The notes under the pieces were generated by a model. The model saw only the letters and a list, made by a program, of their open reading frames with translations. It made no database searches and was not told where the DNA came from. Positions 1 through 22,286 of a stretch of DNA of 64,000 bases are shown here, one piece after another (the first letter of the stretch is position 1; every line of letters begins with the position of its first letter). The position numbers and the translations under genes were made by a program. Source of the stretch: Lycium barbarum (lineage: Eukaryota; Streptophyta; Magnoliopsida; Solanales; Solanaceae); the NCBI RefSeq assembly GCF_019175385.1, contig NC_083338.1:87999777-88063776 (forward strand), written 5' to 3'.

Positions 1-2342
1 ACAAGCACTAACCAGCTCTAAAGTGTCAAAATAATATTCATAGTCAGTTCTTTTTAAGTCTCATAACAATCTATAACAAGAAACGTTTCAGATTTCGTGT
101 ACATGTATCAACTTAACATGGTGTAGCTTTTGAAAGTCAAGTATGCCTCTATTTGTGCAATTCTTTAAGAGTAGGAACTTCTATACATCATTCATTAGTC
201 AATCATATAGTAGGCTTGTGACAATAGCATTAAGGAAATATAGAATCATAAGTCATGCATGGAACTAGAGAGTAGAATTTACCCCAAGGTTCATATCGTT
301 TCATACTTACGTCTAGGACATGCCAAAAGAAAGAAGTAATAGGCTTTACATACCTTTGGCGTTTAGTCGTATTATACTTGTACTTGCTGCCCAATAACAC
401 TTATCCTATATCAAGATATCAAGAGCTACAATTAGTCTACAAAGGAATTTAATACGTATTTTGACGCTCACAATCCCTTTCTAACGTTTAAACGACGTTT
501 CGTTCGCATTCAAACCAACTACATACAACCAATCCAACATCAATAATCATATGTTCAATACCAATGCGGACAGCCCACATAACATTCCAAATACAACATT
601 CCATAACGATTCACATACGGCTACTACATTCTCAAGTTACTCCTAATAATCCGTAGCCTTAACGTTTTCGTGTAACAACTTTACAACAACCCAAACAACG
701 TAAATACAATATATATTCTTAACTATCATTAGTCTTTCCAATTTAAAGAAGACAACATTTCCAAAACAGTTCCTAACCACAACACGCCCAAAACAGTCCC
801 TAACCAATCAACACGCCCAAAACAGTCCCTAACCAACAACATAAAGGTGCCCGGAATTCTTGCAAACGTTTACGAACATACCAAGCAAACCACATATGAT
901 TCTTACACATTATTTCATGTCTTCATTTCATATAATTTCAGTAAAATACGACCAGCAGTCACACGATAAATATATCACCAAATTCGTACGCGAATAGCTA
1001 CATTGTCGACACTAAAACCTTACAACGACAACAACATGTTTAATGACATTACTTTCATGATTCTTGGAACTGTTTTAGCATCATTTCCATTCTTATAACA
1101 GCCCACAAATCATTCCAATTTCGACCTGAATCATTGCACTTCACTTTCACTAAACGTTCACAACAAGAATCAACACTCAACACATACAAATTCACTTCTA
1201 GCACTAAAACAGTCCACTGTTTTGGACTGCTTGTATGCTTCAACATAATTCATTTCTTTAACACCTTAATTCACATATTCAACATGCATACAATACACCA
1301 CAATGTCCATAACAACAACAATCAAAATGTGACACAAAATAGTCCATAATCTCCCCTAAAACAGTCCCTTTACACGACTTCAACACTATTTCAACAACTT
1401 CATGATTTTCATCCTTTTATCCAAACTACAACACATTCAATCCATTTCCAATACATGTACAAGAAGATTAAACATGATTTCATAAGAGTCTTCAACACAC
1501 GGCTCATTTTAATTTTTAGAAAAACAGTCCAATATCCAACATGCCACATCACAAACAAACTTCTACAATCTTTGTTCATTTACCTATGTTGATACATATT
1601 CAATTCATCAACAATACAAGCAAAATGAAATCAACCATGACTTCACCAATACTCATGGCTAACTCTCTACTTCAACTACAACAACAATCCAACAACAACA
1701 TGCATGAACTATACATTCAAATCGTCATGAAACACAAGAACAATAAGCATTCTTACCTTACAATCTTGTTCTTCACTTTGGCCGAATCTTCAACACTATT
1801 GAGGTGCTACACTTCTTTGTTTCGTTTCAACAACTACTACATATTCTTGTACACTAAATGAGGAGTTGATTTGAGGAAGAAAACTGGTTTTTTTTTTGGA
1901 GCAAATTTGGACCTCACTCTCGGCTAGCTCTAGGTCAAGAGTTTCCCTTTCTCTCTCTATGTGTTCTTAACTTGTAAGTGTTGAAATGATGTAGTGAGTT
2001 GTGGAGTGAATCAGATTTTTCACTATGTGTATTCCCTACAAGACTTGGACATGTGTACCACACTAATCTTGGGTCAATAACCTTTGACCATGGCACTAAT
2101 CTACACGGCTACACATGGAAAAAAATATGGGCAGATTGTTTTTTTGCTCCCAATCCCACTTATGGTTAGTTTAATCCCAATTTTCCATTAATATATCAAT
2201 GCCAAACGAAATTGTAGTTAAATTATGACTTGAAACGAAACCGGAAGTTAAAATCTCTACTTCGTATCTTAAAATAATCTTGTCTTTAACTTGTTACGTT
2301 TAGTTTAAAACGTCCCAATGTATGAAAATATGGGATATAACA
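1..2342 (-). mobile_element. LTR piece, 'TGTTATATCCC' family, minus orientation
   Basis: The + strand ends with 'tgggatataaca' at 2331-2342, which on the - strand is an LTR start (TGTTATATCCCA). The same start is seen in + orientation at 60911. Inside is a block at 341-358 that reads AAAGGTATGTAAAGCC on the - strand and is shared with the other LTRs of this window. A donor-like AAG|GTAAGAATG lies at 1749-1759 (- strand). The sequence is A/C-rich on the + strand, with three spaced copies of 'aaaacagtccctaaccaa' near 775-835. The other end of the LTR lies outside the window. None of the short open frames here resembles a known protein. Confidence 0.7.
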
Positions 2343-4227
2343 ATTTGGGCACGGTGGAATCACAAGCAGCCCGTCTTCGCGGTGACATGTCCGGCCATTT
2401 AGGCATGGTGGAATTGTATCATCGTGTGCATACCATAGACTTATCATTATTATACATCTCATAGGCATATCATGACCTTATCACGAGCTTATCGTAACCT
2501 TATCCTAGCTTAGCATTATTATACATCTATCATTAAAACATACATTAAAACTTGAAGGTAACCATGGCTATGTCGGGGTGACATGAGGTCGTGAACCCCC
2601 GACTAAGTTATGGAGTGATCATAATCGTCATGTCTCACCTTGGAGGGACTAGCATTTTAAGGTGAGTGCCCACAAGGAAAGTCATCAATGGAGCTATACT
2701 TAGGATCATTAGCTTCATGGACATCTTATATTACTCTAGGATTCTTTATATTTAAACTCATCATAGTCATTATCTTGCTCGTCATTGTATCTCCTTTCTT
2801 TATCATATGCGTATGTAGCTCTATATAATTATGGACTCATAATGTCCGTTATGTAGGAAGATCATGGAAAAATGGGAAGATTTATGCCATAGGAGTCATG
2901 CCATAGAAGGAAAGGATTAGCCTTACATACCTTTTTCTTTAGCTATTCTACCGCTTGATCGTTCTCCTTCAATGCTCACGTCTTTACCTTCAAGGGAGTT
3001 CGTATTAACATTAGCTAAACGATTATAAGAACGTGTTTACTAAAGCTAGAGAAAATTGGGCAGCATTTTCTTTGTTTATACAACTTTCCTCATATCACAT
3101 ATCGACCCCCAAGCATCCATAACAACATTCACAGTATGATAGGCAACAATCATCATTCCTTTACATCATCCACATTTCACAATTTCACTTCAATTCCTCC
3201 ATAATTGTGGTCATAGTACACTACTATGTTTTCTTGCATATAATGCTTACCCCATGTTCTTAATGTCATTTATAACATATTTAAAATCACAATATTTCAA
3301 GAATCATGACTCATCTCAAGCTACTACTCAAAATCTCATTATTCTCACATTCATGACCTATTTTCTATATCCTTCTACAATCTAAGTGTTTCAACTTCTC
3401 AATACCTTAAACAACATGAAAAGATCATAAAACTTACCTTTGAATGTGTAGGAACGGGTTTTGATTGGGGTTGCTTCACTTGGAGAAAACCCTTGCTTCA
3501 ATTCCAAAGGAAATTTCTAACTTCCATAACCCTAGCAAGCTTCCATATGCTTGATTCCCCTTGAATATTAGTGTTTGATCTTTGGTTTCCCTTGATTTTA
3601 TGTTGAAGAAGGGTATGGAATAGTCTAGAAGTTTGGAGAGAAGTGGAGAAGTGGAAAGAATGAGAAAATAAAAGTGGAGACATGTATTTATACTTGCAAC
3701 TTAATCAGCCCGTCGGGCATTATACAGACCACTTATACGGTCCGCACAACCATGTACGGTCCGTATAAGTGTCCGTCGTTCACCACCATGGAAAACATTC
3801 TTCCTGTTGGGTTATACGGACCCTTATACGGTCCGTATAAAGTTCCACGGTCCGTGTAAGGTGGTCGTGTAACTCACAGTTTTTCTGAAGCTGTCCTCGT
3901 CGTTTCGTTTGATCTTCAATCCTTATACAACCTTCTTAACACTTGTTTAATACTTCATTAATGATCTAAACATCCCTATAACTCGTCCTCAAGGCCTTAC
4001 CAACCAATTCTTAACGCAATAATTTACGAAACCTTTCCTAAACCCCACTTATACTCCAGTTATCCTTATCAATCCTTATTTCATCAATTCATATGACTTC
4101 AAAATCTTAACGTATGCATTCTAAGACCACTAATTATCCGTCTTATAGTCTTAAGAACTTCCTGTTATCCTTAAGCTCGCGTTGGTTCATTCACTACACG
4201 ACGACATGAAATTTCCAAGGTGTAACA
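2343..4227 (-). mobile_element. Ty3/gypsy LTR piece (LTR A), minus orientation
   Basis: The right end is 'ccaaggtgtaaca' (4216-4227), the mirror of a TGTTACACC LTR start and nearly the same as the end of the LTR at 46566. Homology to that LTR includes the block around 2915-2935 (rattagccttacatacctt). On the - strand a TATA box GTATAAATAC lies at 3684-3693, with a cluster of TACGGTCCGTA-type palindromes just upstream (3712-3862) and a donor-like AAAG|GTAAGT at 3437. No polypurine tract follows 4227, so this is a solo LTR, a 5' LTR or a truncated copy. Its left end abuts the LTR at 1-2342. Confidence 0.75.
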
Positions 4228-5454
4228 ATTAGTATGGCTTAAAGAGTGTAATGAATGGCTAGATAACCAACACACTCGGCACACTCCACTCTTCACTCTT
4301 CAACACGATCTATTCTAATAGGGCCAATTTTTTTTGTCTACTAACTTCAATTGTAAAGTGCCTTTCAATCCTCCATTATTAAATACAATCAGAATTTTTC
4401 ATTTTATAATTAGAGTAAAGGCCAAAAAAGGAGAAAAAAGATAAATGTCAATGGAGGCTATAAAGAGGTGTTACATCACCTTATCTATGCCTAACTTTAT
4501 AATATATATAGTTTTTTTCTATTAATAAAATGAGGCCAATTAGCCTTTGACAATTTTATATATTGTGAGATTTTTTTTTTAAAAATAATTATAATAAAAA
4601 ACCGTTCGTGCAAGTAAAAGAGTCAAAAATATTTTTGTAAATTTTTTCTATAAAGCTTACAGCAAGTAACAACGGTGTTTGATATTATGTTTGTTTCATC
4701 AACTGGAAAAATACAATAAATTGAACTTTTTTTGGGGGGAGAGTTGCCATCACTTCAACAAATCTAAAAAAGGAAAGTACAACAAAAAGTCTCATGCTAG
4801 CTGACCCACAAAATCAATGTCAATGGACTGCTTACAAGCACAAACAACATTGAAAGAATAGAAGCTCACTCTTCTTTAACCAATTACACCCTCACAAAAA
4901 ACAATATTAAAAAAAACAAAAAATGGAGGAGGAAAGGAGAACTCCAACCCAAGCTTGTCAACTGCAAAAAACCGTTATACTTCAACTTCCACAAAGATGA
5001 AAAAGGATAACAAATGAGTTTTATATATATATAAAAAAAAAAAGCAAAGTGCACTGTAATTGTTATAGTGCGCACGGAAAAACTCAAAAACATTATTAAT
5101 TCCATCCAATTTATGTTATACACTTTTCGTTTTAGTTTGCTTAAAATAAAATGATACATTTTTATATTTAAAAATAATTTAACTTAATACTTCTGCTTTA
5201 GTCACACAAATATTTATGACTTGTTTTAGATCACAAATTTCAAAAGTCTTTTTTTTCTTAAACTTCGTATTTAGTTAAACTATATCACATAAATTGGGAT
5301 GACGGATGAAAATTAAAACTGAAAATTTATCAAAATCATTTACAGTAACTTAAGCATTGCCCTTATTAATTTGATTTTTTAAAGAGTTTGTAGTATTTAT
5401 AAATATTTCTCACATAATTATAAAGAAATTGTTTTATTTTGACGAAAGGCATAA
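4228..5454. other. AT-rich intergenic stretch
   Basis: I see no coding frame, RNA gene or terminal repeats that I can support. It is A/T-rich with T and A homopolymers, and it lies between an LTR and the candidate BRWD promoter. Confidence 0.5.
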
Positions 5455-5762
5455 AGATATAAATTGGCAACTCCCCAACCCCTTTGTGTCTCTACTACTG
5501 TGTTCTTCACACATCCTTTCTTCTTCTCTTTCCTACACAAAACCAAACACTCCACACAGAGAACTTCAACAAACAATATAAGAGCTCCCTCCTTCAATAT
5601 CTAAAACCCCACTTCCCTTTGTTCAAAATTCTTTTTTTTTTTAAACTTTAAATAACTAATTTTTCCTTCGATCTCCATTTTTCTTTTTCTTTTTTGTTTA
5701 CTAAAATTCCACTCAAGAAACAAAACGCCATCGTTTCAACAGGCCAAAAGGACTGTATTGTA
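5455..5762 (+). promoter_or_regulatory. Candidate promoter and first 5' UTR exon of the BRWD gene
   Basis: A TATA-like 'atataaat' at 5458-5465 is followed by a C/T-rich, ATG-poor leader typical of a plant 5' UTR, up to 'ggactgtattgtag|gtaagaatt' with a clean splice donor at 5763. A possible second leader exon starts after 'tgttacag' near 5993. No other coding sequence lies between here and the start codon at 9896, so I assign this leader to that gene. The link across a roughly 4-kb leader intron is inference; a transcript would settle it. Confidence 0.45.
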
Positions 5763-6469
5763 GGTAAGAATTAAAGTTTCCAATTTGGGAATGTAGGAAC
5801 AAAATAAAGGGTATTTCATATTTCCTCTTTTTTATTTTGTACTCAAAATTGGGACTGTTTTCTTTTTTCTTTTTGCATGTAGATTTATTAGATCTCAAAT
5901 TGGACCATTTCTTGAAATTGGGTTGGTTTATTTTTGTACTTTAATAGGGTGTGAAGTGTAAATAACTTGAATTTTTTTTGTTTCAATGTTACAGTGGAAT
6001 GCTTATGGGTTGCGGTTGTTCAAGGTTTCTTGTTTCTGGTGATTGCCCATCTGGTTAACTTGCTTAAAGAATATAAAAGGTTCAATCTTTTTGTTATTGT
6101 TTTTTTTTTCTTTTTCTTTCTGTTTTATTTCAAAGTTATTGGGTAAAATTTTGTACTTCCTTTGTGCTTCTTATTTGTAATTGTGGTGCTAAGATCAATA
6201 TTATTGAAACAAAAGATAGAATAGAACATCTTGAGTTCCTTAATTAGGTTATTTTGGTTCCAGTAGGGTAACATATATTAGGGTTTCATGATTTAGACTA
6301 TTACTGTTGTTTTTCATTGTCTTTTTAATTTTCTGTTTCTGGGGAATGGTGTTATTATGAGTATCATCTTTGGGAAGTGGAAACATATTAAGACCTTGTT
6401 GCTGTAAAATTATTTAGTATTGAGATGGGCCTGAAAAGAGAATGGATATATAGGAATCATATAGTCGAG

Positions 6470-6632
6470 CATAAGGGTCTTGGAGCAACAGTAAAGTTGT
6501 CTCCGTGTGACCCTATAGGTCACGGGTTCGAGCTGTGGGAGCAGCCACTAATGCTTGCATCACACCCCTTGGGGTGCGGTCCTTCCCCTGACCCTGCTAA
6601 CGCGGATGCTTTGTACGCCGGGCTGCCCTTAT
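6470..6632 (+). mobile_element. tRNA-derived SINE (Au/SolS-like)
   Basis: The body has a pol III B-box (ggttcgagctg, 6524-6534) after an A-box-like start, then the conserved tail 'ccttggggtgcggtccttcccc' to 'gccgggctgccctt'. This is the layout of Solanaceae SINEs related to Au/SolS. Flanking 'atagtcgagcataa' (about 6459) and 'atatttgagcgtaa' (about 6634) look like a decayed target-site duplication. A 71-codon open frame covers it but is only the SINE read through. Confidence 0.75.
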
Positions 6633-7206
6633 ATATTTGAGCGTAACCAATTTGGGATTGAGGCATAGTTGATTAATTGGGAAAATTAAATTTAGCAGTG
6701 AAAACACAAACTATGAAATAGGATATTTGTTTACTTTCCTTGGAACAACATCCTTCCACCAAGAAAACTAGGAGAACAGGTTGAAGAGAGGTCGTTATAT
6801 GCATGTATTCTGTATCTGTTTATTCAGGTTCAAAAACGGGAGATTGCACTTCCTCGGTTGACCATGATCTTGGTCTTGTGGAACCATGGGACTATGGGAG
6901 TGCCTTAACTATTAAGATTCTCCTGAAATATTTTAACATTGCCAACCTTATCCAATTTTAGGTTTCTCAAGTGCTTATATCATGACTCAGACTACCTCCG
7001 AGTTTATGACTCTGTATAGGTAGAGTGAATCTAAAACCTATCTTTGTAATTTGTAGATTAAAATAGTCCATACAGGAAATTCTTAGTACAATTCTAGGAT
7101 AAATACTTCAAGAAATTATTTATGCCTTAGGCTTTCTTATCCCGTCAGTAGTAGACAATTCTGCTCGAGCTTTTATAGTTCTTTGTTAATTATTAGTGTC
7201 TTTTGA

Positions 7207-7324
7207 AGCTATGTTGCTCGGATCCTCCAAAAATGCTGTCGCATTCATGCCGGATCCTCAAAAAATGATTAACTTTTGGAGAATCCGACACACGGCCGGC
7301 AACATTTTTTGAGGATTGGAGCAA
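7207..7324. mobile_element. Foldback MITE ('tatgttgctcgga' family), copy 1
   Basis: 'gctatgttgctcggatcctccaa' at the left pairs with 'gaggattggagcaa' at the right, and an inner 'ccggatcctcaaaa' pairs with 'ttttggagaatccg'. A second copy with better-preserved ends lies at 13808-13926. This short, nearly fully self-complementary family is frequent in Solanaceae genes. Confidence 0.7.
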
Positions 7325-7989
7325 AAAAATTTTGAAAGATTGGAACGAAGTTTCCACATGCTTATCGCACCCATTCAACAAGGGTACGACAAGGCAAGTG
7401 AAGGATTTGCGTAAAATTGGTTCTAAGCACCTTGTCCCTTGCAGAGATTGGTCAAAGTTGTCACATCTCGGCTGTTTATTAGTTTTTCAACCCAAGTGAG
7501 GCTTGAGAACTTATCTCTTGCACTTTCATTTATGGGTATGAGCCTTTATTGAAAAAATGAGGTTGACCCTTAGTCCATCCAACTATGCACCTTTCTTCCA
7601 ATTGTCCAAAAAATGGGGAAGAGTGAATATAGACTGAGGGCCATTACAATAGTTAATAAAGAACTAGTTTGGTCTATGCCGTGTAGATTTTACAATAGAG
7701 ACTATATACGTTGCAAGTTTAGCTTTCATAAAAAGAATTAAGGTGAAGTGAAATTAGATACGCTGATGCATGATGGTGCTTAATAGACGATTTATAATCC
7801 ATGATCCAATCATTTAGAGGGATGATGTAATAGGTGATGATGAATGTGCAAAAATAAAAGTGATAGTGCAAAAATAAAAGTGATAGCTAAAATGGAGAGG
7901 TTCTATGCAAAATTTATCTCACAAATTGAAAGGCAAGTTCTATCAAGTGGTTTAAAATCCAATGATATTATATGAGTGTCAATGCCTCT

Positions 7990-8385
7990 AAGTTGGCCGA
8001 TCCAATATACTCACAAGGTAAATGTTGTCAAGATGTTGATGTTAAGATGGATGTTCGGTGATATGTGATTGGACAAGATTAGAAATAATGACATATGACA
8101 GAGGGTGCAATTAACACGCATGGAAGCTAAAACGAGAAAAAGTAGTGCGAGATAGTTTGGCCATGTTTTACGGAGACGTACAAACACCGTCTTCGAACAC
8201 CAGTCGTTAGGTATGACAATATGGTGGTTAAAGGTGATAAACTTCAGTTTCAGAAAAAAGGGTGATAAACAAGTGTCCTACAATCACTCAAAACCAACAT
8301 GAATCTAGATAGGAGTTGAAAACAATGGAAGTAGAAGATCGATATAGACGTTACCACTAATAGGGGCTAAGGATTAGATGTTGTT
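7990..8385 (+). mobile_element. Degenerate RTE-type LINE 3' remnant
   Basis: Read in one frame with several stops, 8027-8200 gives LRWMFGDM, LDKIRN, RMEAKTRKSSAR and FGHVLRRR. These match the C-terminal tail of plant RTE-clade reverse transcriptases (LRWMCG..., ARLRWFGHVKRR). It ends in 'ggattagatgttgttgtt' (about 8370-8388), the usual (GTT)n tail. It is long dead. Confidence 0.6.
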
Positions 8386-8780
8386 GTTCACTTACATTAG
8401 TCCGGTTTTAGTCAGAATCTTTTAGTCTAGTTAGAGACTCGTCTCTGTGCAGGTATAAGTGTGAGGTTTAGAGAACACTAATCTGCCTTGAAACACCAAC
8501 TATTCAGTGCTAGAATGAAATGGACCTGAATACATCAATGGATATAGATCACTTATAAAAAAAATAAAAACATCAATTGATATAGATGATTCTTACAGCT
8601 GACACTGATTGTAGTTTGTTGTTGAGGATAGTTGATTTGCTATAGGCGGGCCATAAAGATAACAGCCAATTAACCAGTCAAGCCAAAAGTTAAGAGCAAC
8701 CATTGGGTGCCTGATGAAAGTTTTGACAGTAAGTGGATCAAGCTTGTCATTTTAACTATATTTAAGGGTTCCACTTGACT

Positions 8781-8936
8781 TCAATGTATCTAGAATACAA
8801 CAACAACAACAACAACAACAACAACCCAGTGAAATCCCACATCGTAGGGTCTGGGGAGGGTAGAGTGTACGCAGACCTGACTCCTACCAAGGTAGGACGG
8901 CTGTTTCCGAAAGACCCCCTCAATGTATCTAGAATA
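8781..8936 (-). mobile_element. 5'-truncated RTE/TS-SINE tail with perfect 17-bp TSD
   Basis: The insert 8798-8919 reads on the - strand from 'gggggtctttcggaaacagcc' through 'tctaccctccccagacc' to a (GTT)n tail. A perfect 17-bp duplication, tcaatgtatctagaata, flanks it at 8781-8797 and 8920-8936. This is a short target-primed retroposition, shared in sequence with the tail of the RTE copy at 31345-31888. Confidence 0.9.
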
Positions 8937-9290
8937 TGATCTCAAAAACTTGTGTTTGGTCCCAGGTTTGAACTACAAACACTGGAATCTCTTAACTTTT
9001 CTCAGGCTACCTAGAGAATGATTAAAATCACCATGGAACAAAATTACATCATGGCTGAATGTTAAATTTTTTTTCGAAGGCTCTCCTTCTTCAGTGCTCT
9101 TACTAGTTTACTGATTCCTAGAAATTATGTTCATGCGTCCTGGGAATTCCAGGTTCTTCAGACATGGTCCTTGTGGATAATAAACCAGGTATCTTTCCCA
9201 CATTAATTTTCCAACTTGAGTGTATCCATATAGAAAGGGTTCCAGAATTTTAGATTTATCAAAAAAGAAATAAAGGGTTCCAGAATTTTA

Positions 9291-9645
9291 GTCAAAGTTC
9301 AATTTCCCTTAGCTCTATGTGGCTCTATTAGATTACGGGTAGACTCGAATACACTCTTGCTGTGGGTAAAGAGACAACATGGTCCAAATTTGTTGAACCG
9401 TGCAACTGTGGGTACAGATTATTGCCATCAAAGAAGAGTTTTTTGAACTGGTCCCTCGGATGGCAATTCAAGTCAAAATTCAATTTCCCTTACCTCTATT
9501 AGATTACGTGTAGACTCGAATACACTCTTGCTGTGGGTAAAAAGACAACATGGTCCAGATTTGTCCAACTGTGCAACTGTGGGTACAGATTATTGCCGTC
9601 AAAGATGAGGTTTTTGGACTGGTCCCTGGGATGGCAATTCGCACC
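9291..9645. repeat. Tandem duplication, about 180 bp, two copies
   Basis: Copy 1 (9291-9471) and copy 2 (9472-9645) both contain 'agactcgaatacactcttgc' and 'gtgggtacagattattgcc', with scattered substitutions and a small deletion in copy 2. A shorter 'ggttccagaattttag' duplication sits just upstream. No coding potential is apparent. Confidence 0.85.
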
Positions 9646-9895
9646 GCTGAATGTTAATTAATAATGGATCTACACTTTGTTCCTTTCTCATTTATTCCGT
9701 AATTGAGCCCCCTCTCAAGCATGTGCAAGAAATTGCAATTTTAACTGTACATGGAAGCTCCGCGGCAAGTTATAAAGCGATGTGACAATTCAGCAATTCT
9801 TTCTTTTATTTGTCTTATTCTTCATTTTCCTGACATCATGTTTTGTAAAGGATCTTGATGAATGTATTTTATCTTTATTAGGTTATATTGGATAG

Positions 9896-20409
<10,514 letters not shown>

Positions 20410-20763
20410 CAACTTCAGATGCAATTTTGTAGAAATTTACCCTCCGTTTTAACTTAGTCCAGGCCCCTTCAATATTGTAAATAATATTTTTGCCTTCCTA
20501 ATTTTTTTATTCTTTTCTTCTCGAAATACCAAATCCTTCTAGGTCAGAAAAATAGGCTGAAGATTCTTTATAGGAGGTTTAGATCAGTGCTGGGGAGCTA
20601 TCCAGCCCAAATTCATTATTTCTAGTTTAACATCTAAATGTAGAACTGATCGAAGATCATTGAAGCTGACAATTTTGGGGCTTAAACCCATTGAATGCAA
20701 ATATCTTTAGCCCAGACCAATGCCTTGCCATCTGTACATATTAGTGATGTGCGCCTTGCATGC
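20410..20763 (+). other. 3' UTR and downstream flank of the BRWD gene
   Basis: After the stop codon at 20407-20409 comes T-rich, non-coding sequence with 'ttgtaaataatattt' (about 20475), a plausible plant polyadenylation region. The transcript end cannot be fixed by eye. Confidence 0.5.
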
Positions 20764-20885
20764 GGCAAGATCATGCAGTGTAATTATCATTCATTATAAC
20801 AGTATTTTACTATAGCACCCTAATTTTTTGCGGAACCAATTTTTCATATTAAATTTTACTTCTCTATAACAGTATTCTATTTATA
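20764..20885. repeat. 122-bp direct repeat, copy A
   Basis: This copy starts 'ggcaagatcatgcagtgtaa' and ends 'cagtattctatttata'. It matches 21085-21206 with three mismatches over 122 bp and no gaps. The two copies flank the plastid psaA insert. Confidence 0.95.
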
Positions 20886-21084
20886 CCTCCAAATCACTGG
20901 TATGGCTATCGAAATCGTGAGCATCGGCATGTAGGTTCCAAGTCCAAGTGGTAGTATCAGGCCCTTTGGCTATTGTTCTTGAGAAATGACTCGGTCTGGC
21001 CCATTCCTCGAAAGAAGTTTTTACGGGATCTCTATCTATCAATATTTTAACTTCTGGTTCTGGCGAACGAATAATCATTGATGG
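20886..21084 (-). pseudogene. psaA: Nuclear plastid DNA (NUPT): 5' end of psaA
   Basis: On the - strand from 21078 the sequence reads [19 protein letters not shown] and continues with [43 protein letters not shown]. These are the first 60-odd residues of PsaA, the photosystem I P700 apoprotein A1, which is encoded in the chloroplast. Homology starts at the psaA start codon (21076-21078) and stops abruptly at 20886. A few residues differ from the usual PsaA (for example IDRDP, WTW). It cannot be functional: PsaA has about 750 residues and the promoter is missing. Confidence 0.92.
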
Positions 21085-21206
21085 GGCAAGATCATGTAGT
21101 GTAATTATCATTCATTATAACAGTATTTTACTATAGCACCCTAATTTTTTCCGGAACCGATTTTTCATATTAAATTTTACTTCTCTATAACAGTATTCTA
21201 TTTATA
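21085..21206. repeat. 122-bp direct repeat, copy B
   Basis: This is the second copy of the sequence at 20764-20885. Copy B continues naturally into 'acagtaatgacattcatt' of the transposon, so copy B is in the original context and copy A or the join is the derived side. Confidence 0.95.
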
Positions 21207-22286
21207 ACAGTAATGACATTCATTATAGCGGTACATTCTTTGTAAACTTACCTCTCTATAACAATCATGTTCAAATATTGTGTAATGATATTTTGTAAGA
21301 AATATATTATGTATAAAAATAAAATATTAAAATATTTATGGTAATCATCATTAATGTCATGCACATAGTAAACTTTCAGTACGAATATCTGATGACTACA
21401 AGTTCAACTTACGACAAGCAATTAACACTCTTGTAGAAGCATGGAATGATGTTACGACCTCTGCCATTCTCATTGTTGGAGAAATACCGGCTACCAACAT
21501 ATGACAAACTCAATGTTAATAGTGAAAATTTAGTACTTGGTGAAGATGTTGGTAGTGCGTCATCACTTATATCCCAAATCCCATCTCATAACACCAATCA
21601 AGCAATGGATGCCACCACTTATATGGAGTTTGACGCAACACTTCCAATCCTTGAAACTTACACTAATGAAGAGATTATTGCACCAGTGATTAGAGTGGAA
21701 GAACAAGAGACAACGAAAGTAGAAGGTGACAACGAAAGTGTTGATGAAAAGCCTCAACCTACTGCTACTTGGGATGAGATAGAATAGTCAATTATTAAGC
21801 TCTTAGACAGCCTTCAAGATAAAGCTACTGAATTTTATTTTGCTTAAAGTTTAGACAAAATTCTTACTCAATTCAAGCGTTATATTATTACTACGAGATT
21901 GAAATTTACGAAACAGCCTACAATTGTAGAATTCTTAAGTCAAACTTAAAATATTTAAATTCTCAATTAATCTTAAATGCATATGTTAGATTTTAATTCT
22001 TTATCGGTATGGCACAACTAGTTATGGATTTATTACTAATTTATTAGTCTTTTCATTTTTTTTAATTAATGAGATATGAAAATCAATTGAGATTTTAAAA
22101 TTAACAAGTATATTATTTTTGTTTATAACATAAGAAGTACAAAAAAGTAATTGTTTGCGTACTTTTATTTATAACAGCTAAATAAGATATAAACATTAAA
22201 TGTCAGTATACATACATAACAACACCCACTGTAGCAGCCATGAAATATTTGGTCAAACGCTGCCATTATAGAGAGGTTTGATTGTA

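Larger units (their letters stand above)
5763..9881 (+). other. Putative long 5' UTR intron region of the BRWD gene
   Basis: This stretch separates the candidate leader exon from the start-codon exon (acceptor 'tttattag' ending at 9881). It holds two short retroposons, a foldback MITE, an RTE-LINE remnant and a tandem duplication, each listed separately, and no coding exon that I can recognise. There may be one small extra leader exon near 5994-6054. Confidence 0.4.
20764..22286 (+). pseudogene. pogo/Tigger-like (Tc1/mariner) DNA transposon remnant
   Basis: The right end 'ccattatagagaggtttgattgta' (22264-22286) is the inverted form of the CAATCAAACCTCTCTATAA terminus of plant pogo-like elements. 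The left end lacks this terminus. Subterminal 'ttataacag...ttctctataac' motifs recur at 20781-20886 and 21102-21260. At 21386-21469 one frame reads ISDDYKFNLRQAINTL, VEAWNDVTTSAI. The next frame gives CWR-like residues, and a 113-codon open frame (21446-21787) continues with an acidic tail ending WDEIE. This is the C-terminus of a CENP-B/Tigger-like DDE transposase, broken by at least one frameshift. The catalytic domain is absent. Confidence 0.7.

Noticed and set aside
1134..1861. Several A/C-rich open frames in the first LTR.
   Set aside because: Low-complexity translations (N, H, T, Q, S-rich) of LTR sequence, without conserved domains.
6425..6640. A 71-codon open frame at the SINE.
   Set aside because: It translates the SINE body and flank; it has no protein relatives that I recognise.
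20881..21111. A real psaA-type gene on the - strand.
   Set aside because: Only about 65 of some 750 codons are present, without a promoter, inside a transposon. It is a nuclear plastid DNA fragment.
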